Source: Chryseobacterium gleum (GTDB lineage Bacteria > Bacteroidota > Bacteroidia > Flavobacteriales_F > PHOS-HE28). From it: a DNA stretch of 64,000 nucleotides. Below, piece by piece: positions 1 to 7,776 of this stretch. The notes beneath the pieces are model-generated. The model was not told where the DNA came from. It was given only the letters and a program-made list of their open reading frames with translations, and ran no database searches. A program made the translations under genes and the position numbers. The stretch lies in NCBI GenBank assembly GCA_945872795.1, contig CAMCAZ010000011.1, forward strand, positions 1-64,000, given 5' to 3'. Positions within the stretch are counted from its first letter, which is position 1. Each line of letters starts with the position of its first letter.

Positions 1-189
1 AGGCACGGAAGCGTTCAAGTATGCTCATCGTCAGTAGGGGGTTTGTGACGGGACGAAAGTCCCCACGGCCCATTACCACAAGGATCCTCGCAGGCTATCA
101 TTTCACCAACAGATCCTGAAGTGCAGTGCACCGTTATGTGAAGCGATCCGCACCGTGCGCTTGCGCGCACACCTGCACGGACGCGAAAA
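1..189. other. Left-edge stretch with no convincing gene
   Basis: A 68-codon minus-strand frame covers most of this stretch, but it has no domain, no signal peptide and runs through the terminator next to it. I see no RNA gene or repeat here. Confidence 0.4.
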
Positions 190-217
190 GCCCCGCACTT
201 TCGTGCGGGGCCTTTCT
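190..217 (-). terminator. Intrinsic terminator of the repeat-bearing T9SS protein gene
   Basis: A perfect 9-bp stem (GCCCCGCAC paired with GTGCGGGGC, loop of four bases) lies about 45 bases past the stop codon of the minus-strand gene ending at 260. Read on the minus strand it is followed by TTTT, as expected of a Rho-independent terminator. The plus strand also has a short CTTT after the stem, so it may work in both directions. Confidence 0.75.
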
Positions 218-259
218 GCATTTATCCTTCCATGATGCAGGCACGGGGCCTGCCTCACC

Positions 260-3200
260 TTATGGCTGGATCACCAGACGCTCGGTGTAGACGGTCTCAC
301 CGGCGGTGATGTTCACCAGGTACATGCCTGCGGCGAACTCGCCGTTGAGGTCAAGCACGGTGTTGATCATGCCATCGTTCACAGCGATCGTGCGGGCGCT
401 GACGCGCTTGCCGAACAGATCGAAGATGTCAACGCTCACGGTGTTCACACCCTCTTCCACAGCGCTCAGGCTCACGTTGAGCAGATCGCCACGGTTGGGG
501 TTCGGGAACATGCGCAGTTCAGCAGCAGCAATGGATTCGCTGGCGAAGTTCTGGTTGCCGTTCTGAGCTGCAGGAGCAGCGATGGTCAAGGAGCACACAG
601 GGCCCCATACAGCGGCATCCGTGCAGTAGGTCACACCTCCGTTCTTGCTTACACGCACCTCCACTTCGTAGGTGAAGCCGGCCTGGAGGATATCGCCCGT
701 CCAGTTCAGCGGCAGCAGGTAGCTCGTGCTCGTGCGCACCGTCTCGAAGCCGGGGCGACGGAAGCGGAACTGGTAACGGTTGCCACCGCTGACCGGCCTG
801 GCAGCAATGATGCTGTTGCTGGGGCCAAACGTGCGGGTGACACCACAGCTGAAGTACGTGTTGCCGGGGATGTTCATCAGCTGGGTCTGTGGGCAGGCAG
901 CGAGCACAGGGTTGATCACCATCCGGCATGCAGGACCGAACTCGGCGTTCACACCGTTCACACGGCTGCGGACACGTACGTTCATCAGCACGTTCTGCGG
1001 GATCTGGCTGGCAACGGCCCAGTTGTTGATCTTCATGTGGCAGGCACGCGTGGCGCTTGCAGGGCCGAAACCGTCGCTCACATTGTGGCTGCGGAAACGA
1101 CGGAAGCTGTAGCTGCCGTTCGGATCGAAGATCCAGAACTCGTAACCGCTGTTGTTGTCCTGCACGGCATTGCTGCCGCCCAAGATCCACTCGGCGCTCA
1201 CAGCAGGGTTCGGGCTGGCCACCATGTACAGGCCGTTCACCCAATCCAGCTTGTCGCAGCTGGTGACGACCAGCCTGTCCGTACCGATGGGCAGGCAGAA
1301 GGCCTGGTTCCCACTGATGGAGCTGCTGCTTCCGTTGCTGAAGTTGGCGGTGTTGTCGATGATGCGGGCATTGGTACCGCTCACGAGCAGCACATAACCA
1401 CCACCGACGATACCATCACCGGCGTTGTCGCTCACCACAAGGCGGAAGCAACCGGCAGGCACGCACAGCTCTTCGCTGATCACGGTCGAAGCCTGACCAT
1501 CGCTGTAAGGACCACCCTGTTCGACCACCGTTCCGGTACCATCCTGCAGGAGGGTCCAGGTGTTCTGGCTGCCGAAGGCATCCAGGGTGATGTTCAGGAC
1601 GATGTTCTCGGTGCAACCGGTAGGTAGGCCCACGCAGTTGCAGTTCTGATCCAGCACGTCATTGATCGTACCAGGGTTGCCGTCATTGCAGGCGGTACCA
1701 GGGATGTTCACGGTCAGCACCAGGATCTCCGTAGCGCAACCCACCACGTTGGTGTAGGTGCCGCTCTGGGTGTAGGTGGTTCCGTTCACGGCCCAGGTGT
1801 AGCTGGAGCAGGCGGTCTCGGTGGTGGTGTTGTTCGTGCTAGGTGTGATCGTCAGCACCAGGGTCTCCGTAGCGCAACCCACCACGTTGGTGTAGGTACC
1901 GCTGGCGGTGTAGGTGGTTCCGTTCACAGCCCAGGTGTAGCTGTCGCACTCGCTCACCGTGGTGGTGTTGTTCGTGCTGGGCGTGATCGTCAGCACCAGG
2001 GTCTCCGTGCTGCAACCGGTCACGCTCGTGTAGGTGCCGCTCTGGGTGTAGGTGGTTCCGTTCACGCTCCAGGTGAAGCTATCGCAGGCGCTCTCCGTGG
2101 TGGTGTTGTTACCGCTCTGCAGGATCGTCAGCACCAGGGTCTCCGTAGCGCAACCCACCACGTTGGTGTAGGTACCGCTGACGGTGTAGGTGGTTCCGTT
2201 CACTGCCCAGGTGTAGCTGTCGCACTCGCTCACCGTGGTGGTGTTGTTCGTGCTCGGCGTGATCGTCAGCACCAGGGTCTCCGTGGCGCAACCGGTCACA
2301 CTCGTGTAGGTACCGCTCTGGGTGTAGGTGGTTCCGTTCACGCTCCAGGTGAAGCTGTCGCACGCGCTCACCGGGGTGGTGTTGTTCGTGCTCGGCGTGA
2401 TCGTCAGCACCAGGGTCTGCGTAGCGCAACCGCTCACGCTCGTGTAGGTGCCGCTCTGGGTGTAGGTGGTACCGTTCACCGACCAGGTGTAGCTGTCGCA
2501 AGCCGTCTCGGTGGTGGTGTTGTTGGTGGTGGGGTTCACCACCACGTTCACCGTAGCCGTGGCATTGGGAGCGCAACCGTTCGAAGCCGTTACCGTGTAG
2601 GTACCGCTGGCAGCGACCGTGGCAGCAGGGATGCTGGGGTTCTGCAAGGTGGAGGTGAAGCCGTTCGGACCGGTCCAGCTGTAGGTGATCGTAGCGTCAC
2701 CGGTGGCCGAGGCGTTCAGGTTCAACGTGGCACCGGCGCAGATCGGACCATTGCTGGTCGGCGCGCTGAGCACAGGAGCATTGCAGGCATTGGGGAAGGT
2801 CAGGAAGGGAGAGACCGTTCCACCAGCACCGGGGTTGGCCCAGTAGTAGCTCTCGATCTGGTTCGAGGGGCTGGAGATGTCCACGTTGATGTGGAAGGAG
2901 AACACACCGTCGGTGGTGAACTGACCGATCAACACACGGTTGGTTCCGCTGGGATCCACACCGGTACCTGCAGGCAGGGTGGCGTAGGAGTCATTGATCC
3001 AGCTGAAGCTGCTTCCCGACCCGGTGAGGGCGGTGAAGTCCAACGCACCACTGAGGTTGGTGGTCACGGCAGGAACCGTTCCGGGGATGCTGCCATCGTT
3101 GCCACTGAAGCCGGGGAACACACCGCAGGAGGTGATGTCGCCATTGGTATCAGCGCTACGGAGCACACCGACCTGGGCGAGACCCGAACCGAGGGCTCCG

Positions 3201-3607
3201 CAAGGGGAAGCGCCACCGGCGGTACCCGTGGACCCGATGGTGATGTAGGAATCGAACAGGGTACCCGTGGAGGCGCGACGCGTCTGGGCGGGGATTTCCG
3301 ACCCGAAGTTGTCATCGTTCCAGAAGGTGGTCGTCGTGGAGAAGTCGGCTGCGTTGCCGGCGTTCACGCTGAACACTTGCAGGAAACGGTAGTTGGGGGC
3401 CATGTCCACGTAAACGCGGTAGACTTTGGAACCGGCCACGATCGGGAATGTGCTATTGCCCAGATCGAGGTTCAAGAAATCGGCATCGGCTTGAGTGACG
3501 GTGTGGAACTCTTCCACGATCACCCCTTGGAGGCCTTGTGCCTTGGTGGAAAGGCCCGTAAGGACCAGTCCGGCACTAAGCAGGGTTGTACAGATCGACT
3601 TTTTCAT
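260..3607 (-). CDS. Secreted T9SS type A protein with six 46-residue repeats
   Basis: This is a secreted or surface protein of about 1,115 residues. I start it at the ATG before MKKSICTTLL because a signal peptide ending near STKAQG follows directly; the frame stays open upstream but that part lacks signal character. The N-terminal third carries the domain shared with the three paralogs at 5.5-9.1 kb (VEEFHTV, then YRVYVDMAPNYRF). An Ig/PKD-like segment follows (NLNASATGDATITYSWTG), then six near-identical 46-residue repeats (NNTTTETACDSYTWSVNGTT type), a TACNDGNPGT segment, and a type A sorting domain beginning FPNPNRGDLLNVSLS and ending YTERLVIQP. The family implies export by the type IX system and attachment to the surface. 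The substrate or partner is unknown; adhesion is only an inference. Confidence 0.85.
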   Translation of the reverse strand: MKKSICTTLLSAGLVLTGLSTKAQGLQGVIVEEFHTVTQADADFLNLDLGNSTFPIVAGSKVYRVYVDMAPNYRFLQVFSVNAGNAADFSTTTTFWNDDNFGSEIPAQTRRASTGTLFDSYITIGSTGTAGGASPCGALGSGLAQVGVLRSADTNGDITSCGVFPGFSGNDGSIPGTVPAVTTNLSGALDFTALTGSGSSFSWINDSYATLPAGTGVDPSGTNRVLIGQFTTDGVFSFHINVDISSPSNQIESYYWANPGAGGTVSPFLTFPNACNAPVLSAPTSNGPICAGATLNLNASATGDATITYSWTGPNGFTSTLQNPSIPAATVAASGTYTVTASNGCAPNATATVNVVVNPTTNNTTTETACDSYTWSVNGTTYTQSGTYTSVSGCATQTLVLTITPSTNNTTPVSACDSFTWSVNGTTYTQSGTYTSVTGCATETLVLTITPSTNNTTTVSECDSYTWAVNGTTYTVSGTYTNVVGCATETLVLTILQSGNNTTTESACDSFTWSVNGTTYTQSGTYTSVTGCSTETLVLTITPSTNNTTTVSECDSYTWAVNGTTYTASGTYTNVVGCATETLVLTITPSTNNTTTETACSSYTWAVNGTTYTQSGTYTNVVGCATEILVLTVNIPGTACNDGNPGTINDVLDQNCNCVGLPTGCTENIVLNITLDAFGSQNTWTLLQDGTGTVVEQGGPYSDGQASTVISEELCVPAGCFRLVVSDNAGDGIVGGGYVLLVSGTNARIIDNTANFSNGSSSSISGNQAFCLPIGTDRLVVTSCDKLDWVNGLYMVASPNPAVSAEWILGGSNAVQDNNSGYEFWIFDPNGSYSFRRFRSHNVSDGFGPASATRACHMKINNWAVASQIPQNVLMNVRVRSRVNGVNAEFGPACRMVINPVLAACPQTQLMNIPGNTYFSCGVTRTFGPSNSIIAARPVSGGNRYQFRFRRPGFETVRTSTSYLLPLNWTGDILQAGFTYEVEVRVSKNGGVTYCTDAAVWGPVCSLTIAAPAAQNGNQNFASESIAAAELRMFPNPNRGDLLNVSLSAVEEGVNTVSVDIFDLFGKRVSARTIAVNDGMINTVLDLNGEFAAGMYLVNITAGETVYTERLVIQP
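1708..2535 (-). repeat. Six tandem 138-bp coding repeats
   Basis: Six consecutive units of 138 bp (46 codons) inside the T9SS gene, each encoding NNTT, an xxCDSYTWxVNGTTYT core, SGTYT, GCAT and TLVLTI. Copies three and five, counted from the N-terminus, are almost identical at DNA level and lie 276 bp apart. Boundaries are approximate. Confidence 0.85.
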
Positions 3608-3634
3608 GGTGTTGTTTTGAAGGGTGATGGGGTC

Positions 3635-3662
3635 GGCCCGCATGGATCGGTCCATGCGGGCC
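3635..3662 (-). terminator. Perfect 12-bp hairpin between two surface-protein genes
   Basis: GGCCCGCATGGA pairs perfectly with TCCATGCGGGCC around a four-base TCGG loop. It lies 18 bases after the stop of the beta-helix gene and 27 bases before the start of the next gene. There is no clear T-tract on the minus strand, so it may be a partial terminator or an mRNA-stabilising or processing hairpin. Confidence 0.5.
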
Positions 3663-3680
3663 GCCCGCATCGATCGGGGT

Positions 3681-5237
3681 TTAGTAGCAGGTGGAACCGA
3701 AGGCGTTCACGAACTGGCCGAAGTCAACGGAGTTGATCAGGCCATCACGGTTCAGGTCACCAGCGCAACCGGCGGTGGCGCTGACGTCGCTACCGATCTG
3801 GGAAGCCAGGGTCCAACCGGAGGTCCAAGGAGCAGCACCGGGCTCGAAGGCACCGCGGAAACGGGCACCGGTGAAGAAGCCGTCCACAGGAGCGCTGAGG
3901 GTGCTGGTAGCGGTACCAGCGGCGGGAACTGGGTTCACGCGGTCGGTGAGCACGTTGTTGCCGGTGAGGGCGTAGGTGGCATCGATCAGGCTCTGGGCGG
4001 CCACCACGAGGTTGCCGTCCGTGGTATTGAACTTGATCTGATCAGCACTTCCGCCAGCAGCAGGCACCGCATTGATCTGCAGGGGGGTGGTCACCCCCTG
4101 GAAGGTGCAGTTCAGGACCTTGAAGTTGTTGGCGTTCCATGAAGCAGCCACGGCCGTCGTCATGTTCAGACCGCGGGCATAACGGGCGAACACGCAGTTC
4201 GCGATCGTTCCCAGGGTGCGCTCCTTCGCTTCGATGCCCTCATCGTTGAGGTTGCGGGCGATGAAGGTGGCGTTGTAGATGGTGGGGTTGGAAGACACTC
4301 CACCGTTGGCGCTGTTCGTGGCATTGTCATCACCGTCGGCCTCGAAGCCGTTGTCGCCCTGGTTCAAGGCACCACCGCTGTTATCGGGGCCCTGCAGACC
4401 GTAGAAGAACTGGACCTTGCCGTTCCAGCCCTGGTCGTAGTCGAGGTAGTCATCATCGCAATGCATAGCAACGAGGTATTTGGCATTGACCGTACCACCG
4501 AACATTTCGAAGCCATCATCCTTGTTGGCGATCACTTCCACGTGGTCGATCGTGGTACCGCTGCCCACACCGCCGAGGGTGAGGCCGTTGATCTCGTTGT
4601 TCGCACCGATAATATCTCCACCGTGACGGAGGGACACGTAACGGAGCACACCGCTGTTGTCGGTGTTGATCTCCGTACCTACAGCTGCACCGTAGAGGTG
4701 ACGGGCATCACCGGCGGCGAGGCCTTCGATGGTACCTACGCCGTTCGTGGCGGTGGCGGTGGCATCACCGTCCGTCGTACGCTTGTTGGTGTACGCATTG
4801 CCCAGCACGATCAGGCTACCCCACAGACCGCGGTTGGTCACCGCGTAGGAACCGTCCAGCGGATCCGCGTTGGCGGTCATGATGATGGGGCAGCTTTCGC
4901 TGCCGTTGGCCCAGATCTGGCCGTTGCGGGCCACGATGATGGCGTGTGCGGCACCGGCATTGTCCAAAGCCTTCACCACCGTACCGGGCTCGATGAAGAG
5001 GTCCTGTCCGGCGTTCACATACATCCGCGTGTTCAGGATGTAGAGGTTGTTGCAGGTCAGGGTCGTGGTGGGGTTCAACAGGTTTCCGTTCACATCGATG
5101 AGGGTGGAAACGTTCACAGTGGTACGCGCCGCCACATCGGGACAGCCGCAGGCAGCGCCGATGGACTGGGCATGCCCAGCTCCGGCGCCGACAGTGGCAA
5201 GGCCCACTGCCAGACTCAATTTCTTCAGGGTCTTCAT
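3681..5237 (-). CDS. Secreted beta-helix protein with a dockerin-like C-terminus
   Basis: A 518-residue exported protein with a signal peptide (MKTLKKLSLAVGLATVGAGAGHAQS). The middle has the features of the right-handed beta-helix proteins common in Bacteroidota: CPIIMTANADPLDGSY, LWGSLIVLGNA, HVEVIANKDDGFEMFGGTVN and DDDYLDYDQGW. The last 28 residues read GDLNRDGLINSVDFGQF, a single dockerin/EF-hand-like calcium loop, flanked by two cysteines (CAGD and STCY). There is no PNP-type sorting domain, so the surface route is unclear. The function is unknown; members of this broad family are usually predicted as cell-surface or carbohydrate-associated proteins. About 73 bases separate it from the next gene downstream. 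Confidence 0.75.
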   Translation of the reverse strand: MKTLKKLSLAVGLATVGAGAGHAQSIGAACGCPDVAARTTVNVSTLIDVNGNLLNPTTTLTCNNLYILNTRMYVNAGQDLFIEPGTVVKALDNAGAAHAIIVARNGQIWANGSESCPIIMTANADPLDGSYAVTNRGLWGSLIVLGNAYTNKRTTDGDATATATNGVGTIEGLAAGDARHLYGAAVGTEINTDNSGVLRYVSLRHGGDIIGANNEINGLTLGGVGSGTTIDHVEVIANKDDGFEMFGGTVNAKYLVAMHCDDDYLDYDQGWNGKVQFFYGLQGPDNSGGALNQGDNGFEADGDDNATNSANGGVSSNPTIYNATFIARNLNDEGIEAKERTLGTIANCVFARYARGLNMTTAVAASWNANNFKVLNCTFQGVTTPLQINAVPAAGGSADQIKFNTTDGNLVVAAQSLIDATYALTGNNVLTDRVNPVPAAGTATSTLSAPVDGFFTGARFRGAFEPGAAPWTSGWTLASQIGSDVSATAGCAGDLNRDGLINSVDFGQFVNAFGSTCY

Positions 5238-5490
5238 CGTTCAGGACTTAGGGTTAGGGATTGTTGTTCCGCTCGCTGTTTTGAGCGTGACAAAGCTGAC
5301 CGGAACACCGCCAAACGCGGGTTATAGAAAGGCTATGCTTTGCTTATCGTTACAGCACTTTCACCTTACCGATCTAACGATCCATGTTAAGGCTTGATGC
5401 TGGGGTAAGGCAGTGATCGATCCGGGGAAACATGCCGGTAACATGCTTCAGGGAGCCCAGCGCTTACACGGTCCGCTGGAGGACGATCGA
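5238..5490. promoter_or_regulatory. AT-richer intergenic region upstream of the beta-helix gene
   Basis: About 250 bases between the start of the beta-helix gene and the stop of the next minus-strand gene. The part at about 5300-5400 is clearly richer in A and T than its surroundings and probably holds the promoter. I cannot fix a single promoter box here, and no other gene or repeat is visible. Confidence 0.35.
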
Positions 5491-6249
5491 TCAGTACGTC
5501 AGTGTACGTCGGAGGGAGGGCAGAAGCACTTCGGAGGGTGCCGCAGCAGTATGCACCAAGCGGATGAAACTGCCGTCCGGAGCACCCAGCTGCAGGTTCA
5601 ATTGATAGCTGAGCACACCGGTGGTGCTGAGCTGCGCGATGAGCACCATGTTCTCTGCCGTGGTGCCCCTGGTGCCACCGAGCACGGCCCAAGCCCCGTC
5701 CATGGTATGCAGCATCTGCCCGGGTATCGTGCCCAAGTAACCCGGGTCCATGCGAAAGTTGACCACTTGCGGAACACTGTCCACGGCCATCAGGCCATCC
5801 CGCTTGCAGATGCTCATGGACCGGTCGCGTGCCTTCCCGTATGGCGGGCACTTCACGACCGACCCGTCCGGGTCCAGGTGTTTGGGAACGGCGACGTGGC
5901 CACTGCTTGCGGCACCCACCGTGAGCCAGGAGTCGAGGGCCGCGGTGCCACTGTTCAATTGATCGGCAGGCAGCAGGTCCGCATACTTGACGCTATGCTC
6001 GGGATCGTTGTAGAATGATGAGGTGGTGCCGATCTCCAGCTGCTGGTGCTCCGTGCCATACACCATCTGCATGGTGTATCCAGGCTGCATATCCACGAAG
6101 ATCCGGTAGGTCTTCAGCGTATCCTTGCCGATGAGCTGCGTATGGTAGCGCTCCACCCAGACACTGTCCAGGCCTTCCACCTGTGCCCGCGCCGGCGACG
6201 CGACGAAGGGGGCGGCGCAGAACAGCACAGGGAACAGCCACGCGCGCAT
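5491..6249 (-). CDS. Short paralog of the secreted array, without sorting domain
   Basis: About 252 residues, started at the ATG before MRAWLFPVLFCAAPFVASPARAQ, a clear signal peptide. It carries the domain shared with its upstream neighbours: VERYHTQL, TYRIFVDMQPGYTMQ, SFYNDPEHS, LDSWLTVGAAS, DPDGSVV, TAENMVLIAQLSTTGVLSYQLNL. It then stops at PSLRRTLTY, where the paralogs continue to a cysteine-rich region and a T9SS domain. It begins 19 bases after the stop of the 465-residue paralog, so the two are probably cotranscribed. It may be periplasmic, secreted by another route, or a natural truncation. The function is unknown. Confidence 0.75.
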   Translation of the reverse strand: MRAWLFPVLFCAAPFVASPARAQVEGLDSVWVERYHTQLIGKDTLKTYRIFVDMQPGYTMQMVYGTEHQQLEIGTTSSFYNDPEHSVKYADLLPADQLNSGTAALDSWLTVGAASSGHVAVPKHLDPDGSVVKCPPYGKARDRSMSICKRDGLMAVDSVPQVVNFRMDPGYLGTIPGQMLHTMDGAWAVLGGTRGTTAENMVLIAQLSTTGVLSYQLNLQLGAPDGSFIRLVHTAAAPSEVLLPSLRRTLTY

Positions 6250-6268
6250 TGCCTTGCACCTTGCCGAC

Positions 6269-7666
6269 CTACAGGCGGATGATCCGCTCGGTATGCACCT
6301 GCCCACCACGGGTCAATTGCAGCAGGTAGATCCCGCGTGCCATGGAACCCAGGTCCAGCACGGTGCTCCAGCTGCCGGAACGCGTTCCGAGATCGCTCTT
6401 CATCACCTCATTGCCGAGCAGATCGGTGATGCGCATGCCGATCGCCATGCCTTGGGCATCCTCCAGCGCAATGGTGATCAGGCCGTTGGTGGGGTTCGGG
6501 TGAATGCGCAGGCCATTGGCCAGTTCGTTCTCCTGGAGACCCACGGTCCCGTCACAAAGACAACCCGACTGCCAGGTATCGTTGCTGGTATCCGGATTGC
6601 CATCGTCACAGGGTTGGCCGGGCAGTGCGTTGCCACCGGGCACCCCGAGGCAATCCTCACCAAGGCAGGCACAATCCACCGAGTAGGTATCGTTGGTGGT
6701 CTCCGCATTGCCATCGTCGCAGGGGCTGCCGGGCTGAGCAGGTCCTCCGGATACCCCGTTACAATCCACCACCGGTGCCTGGGAGTTGAAACAAAGCGTG
6801 GGATGGGTGAACTTGTTGTCGCCGGAGATCGCTGTGCCTGCCGTATCCGAAGGCAGGAGCTCCGCATAGAACTCCAGGTAATCATGGCATTCCGGTGCAT
6901 CGCACACCAGACTGTCGGGGATCCCTACCCAGAAATTGAAGCAGAGGTCCAACACGCCATCGGTGGTGAACTGGCCGATCAGGATGCGGTTGGTCGTATC
7001 GGGTCCCTCCACGCCGCTGAGCACGGCCCATGCAAAATTGTCGTTGGTATAGCTGTTCTCTCCACCGGCATCGAACATGGTGGGAGCCTCACCCACGAAC
7101 ACGGTACCCGGAGCAGGCGAGCCCGTGTTCCAGAGGCCGTCCGCCGTGGTGAGGGGAATGCCCGCCTCCGGTGCTTCGTTCACCAAGAGGGGCGTGCCGG
7201 TGCTGCCGCCGTCGTTGTTCGGCCCACCGACAATGGACCCATCAGGATCAGCGCTCTTCAACACTCCCCAATGCGCATCGGACGCAGCGCCCATGCTCAA
7301 CCAGGAATCGATGGCGACCGTGTTCTTGTTGAGGTGGATGTCGTTGACGTCCTCCGCCCATGCCGCGCCACGGTCATCGTTGTTGAACAACGAAGTGCTG
7401 GTGCTGAACGTGATGGGATGGTTCGGGAATCCGCCGATCGTCTGCAGCGTATATCCCGGCTTCAGGTCCACGAACACGCGGTAGGTGCGTGAACCAGCAG
7501 GCACGCTTACGCCACCATCGGTATCGGCCGCATCGTTCGCATCGCTCACGTAGTAGGGCTCCACGATCAAGCGCTGGAATCCGGATGGATCGGGGGGAGT
7601 GTACACTTGAGCGAGGACCGACCCGGAAAGAGCGGCGAAAGAGAGCAGGGCGAGGGAACGTGTCAT
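6269..7666 (-). CDS. Secreted T9SS type A protein of the paralog array
   Basis: A 465-residue protein with signal peptide MTRSLALLSFAALSGSVLAQ. The N-terminal domain has the family landmarks: VEPYYVSDANDA, TYRVFVDLKPGYTLQ, SLFNNDDRGA, IDSWLSMGA, GVLKSADPDGSIVGG, TNRILIGQFTTDGVL. Two PCDDGN repeats follow (SPCDDGNAETTNDT and QPCDDGNPDTSNDT). The C-terminus is a type A sorting domain (HPNPTNGLITIALE to HTERIIRL). A TAGTTTTG box about 20 bases upstream suggests its own promoter, 110 bases past the previous gene. No enzymatic motif is visible. Confidence 0.85.
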   Translation of the reverse strand: MTRSLALLSFAALSGSVLAQVYTPPDPSGFQRLIVEPYYVSDANDAADTDGGVSVPAGSRTYRVFVDLKPGYTLQTIGGFPNHPITFSTSTSLFNNDDRGAAWAEDVNDIHLNKNTVAIDSWLSMGAASDAHWGVLKSADPDGSIVGGPNNDGGSTGTPLLVNEAPEAGIPLTTADGLWNTGSPAPGTVFVGEAPTMFDAGGENSYTNDNFAWAVLSGVEGPDTTNRILIGQFTTDGVLDLCFNFWVGIPDSLVCDAPECHDYLEFYAELLPSDTAGTAISGDNKFTHPTLCFNSQAPVVDCNGVSGGPAQPGSPCDDGNAETTNDTYSVDCACLGEDCLGVPGGNALPGQPCDDGNPDTSNDTWQSGCLCDGTVGLQENELANGLRIHPNPTNGLITIALEDAQGMAIGMRITDLLGNEVMKSDLGTRSGSWSTVLDLGSMARGIYLLQLTRGGQVHTERIIRL

Positions 7667-7685
7667 GGCGCAGAATGAATGGCCG

Positions 7686-7693
7686 CAAAACTA
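7686..7693 (-). promoter_or_regulatory. Bacteroidota -7 box (TAGTTTTG)
   Basis: Read on the minus strand the sequence is TAGTTTTG, an exact match to the TAnnTTTG consensus, about 20 bases upstream of the ATG at 7666. A -33 TTTG element is not obvious. Confidence 0.5.
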
Positions 7694-7776
7694 CCGGCAC
7701 CCCTAAGGACCGGCGTTCGCTGCAGGTGAACGTTGTGTTACCCGGTCGTTACCGGACCTTATGGGAGCGTTAAACA

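Noticed and set aside
15-221. 68-codon minus-strand frame at the left edge
   Set aside because: Runs through an intrinsic terminator and has no recognisable content.
1708-2535. Regular repeats that could suggest a CRISPR array
   Set aside because: The units are in frame, 138 bp, and encode a conserved protein repeat; there are no unique spacers.
6254-7492. 412-codon open frame on the plus strand
   Set aside because: Antisense to the T9SS paralog with clear signal peptide and sorting domain.
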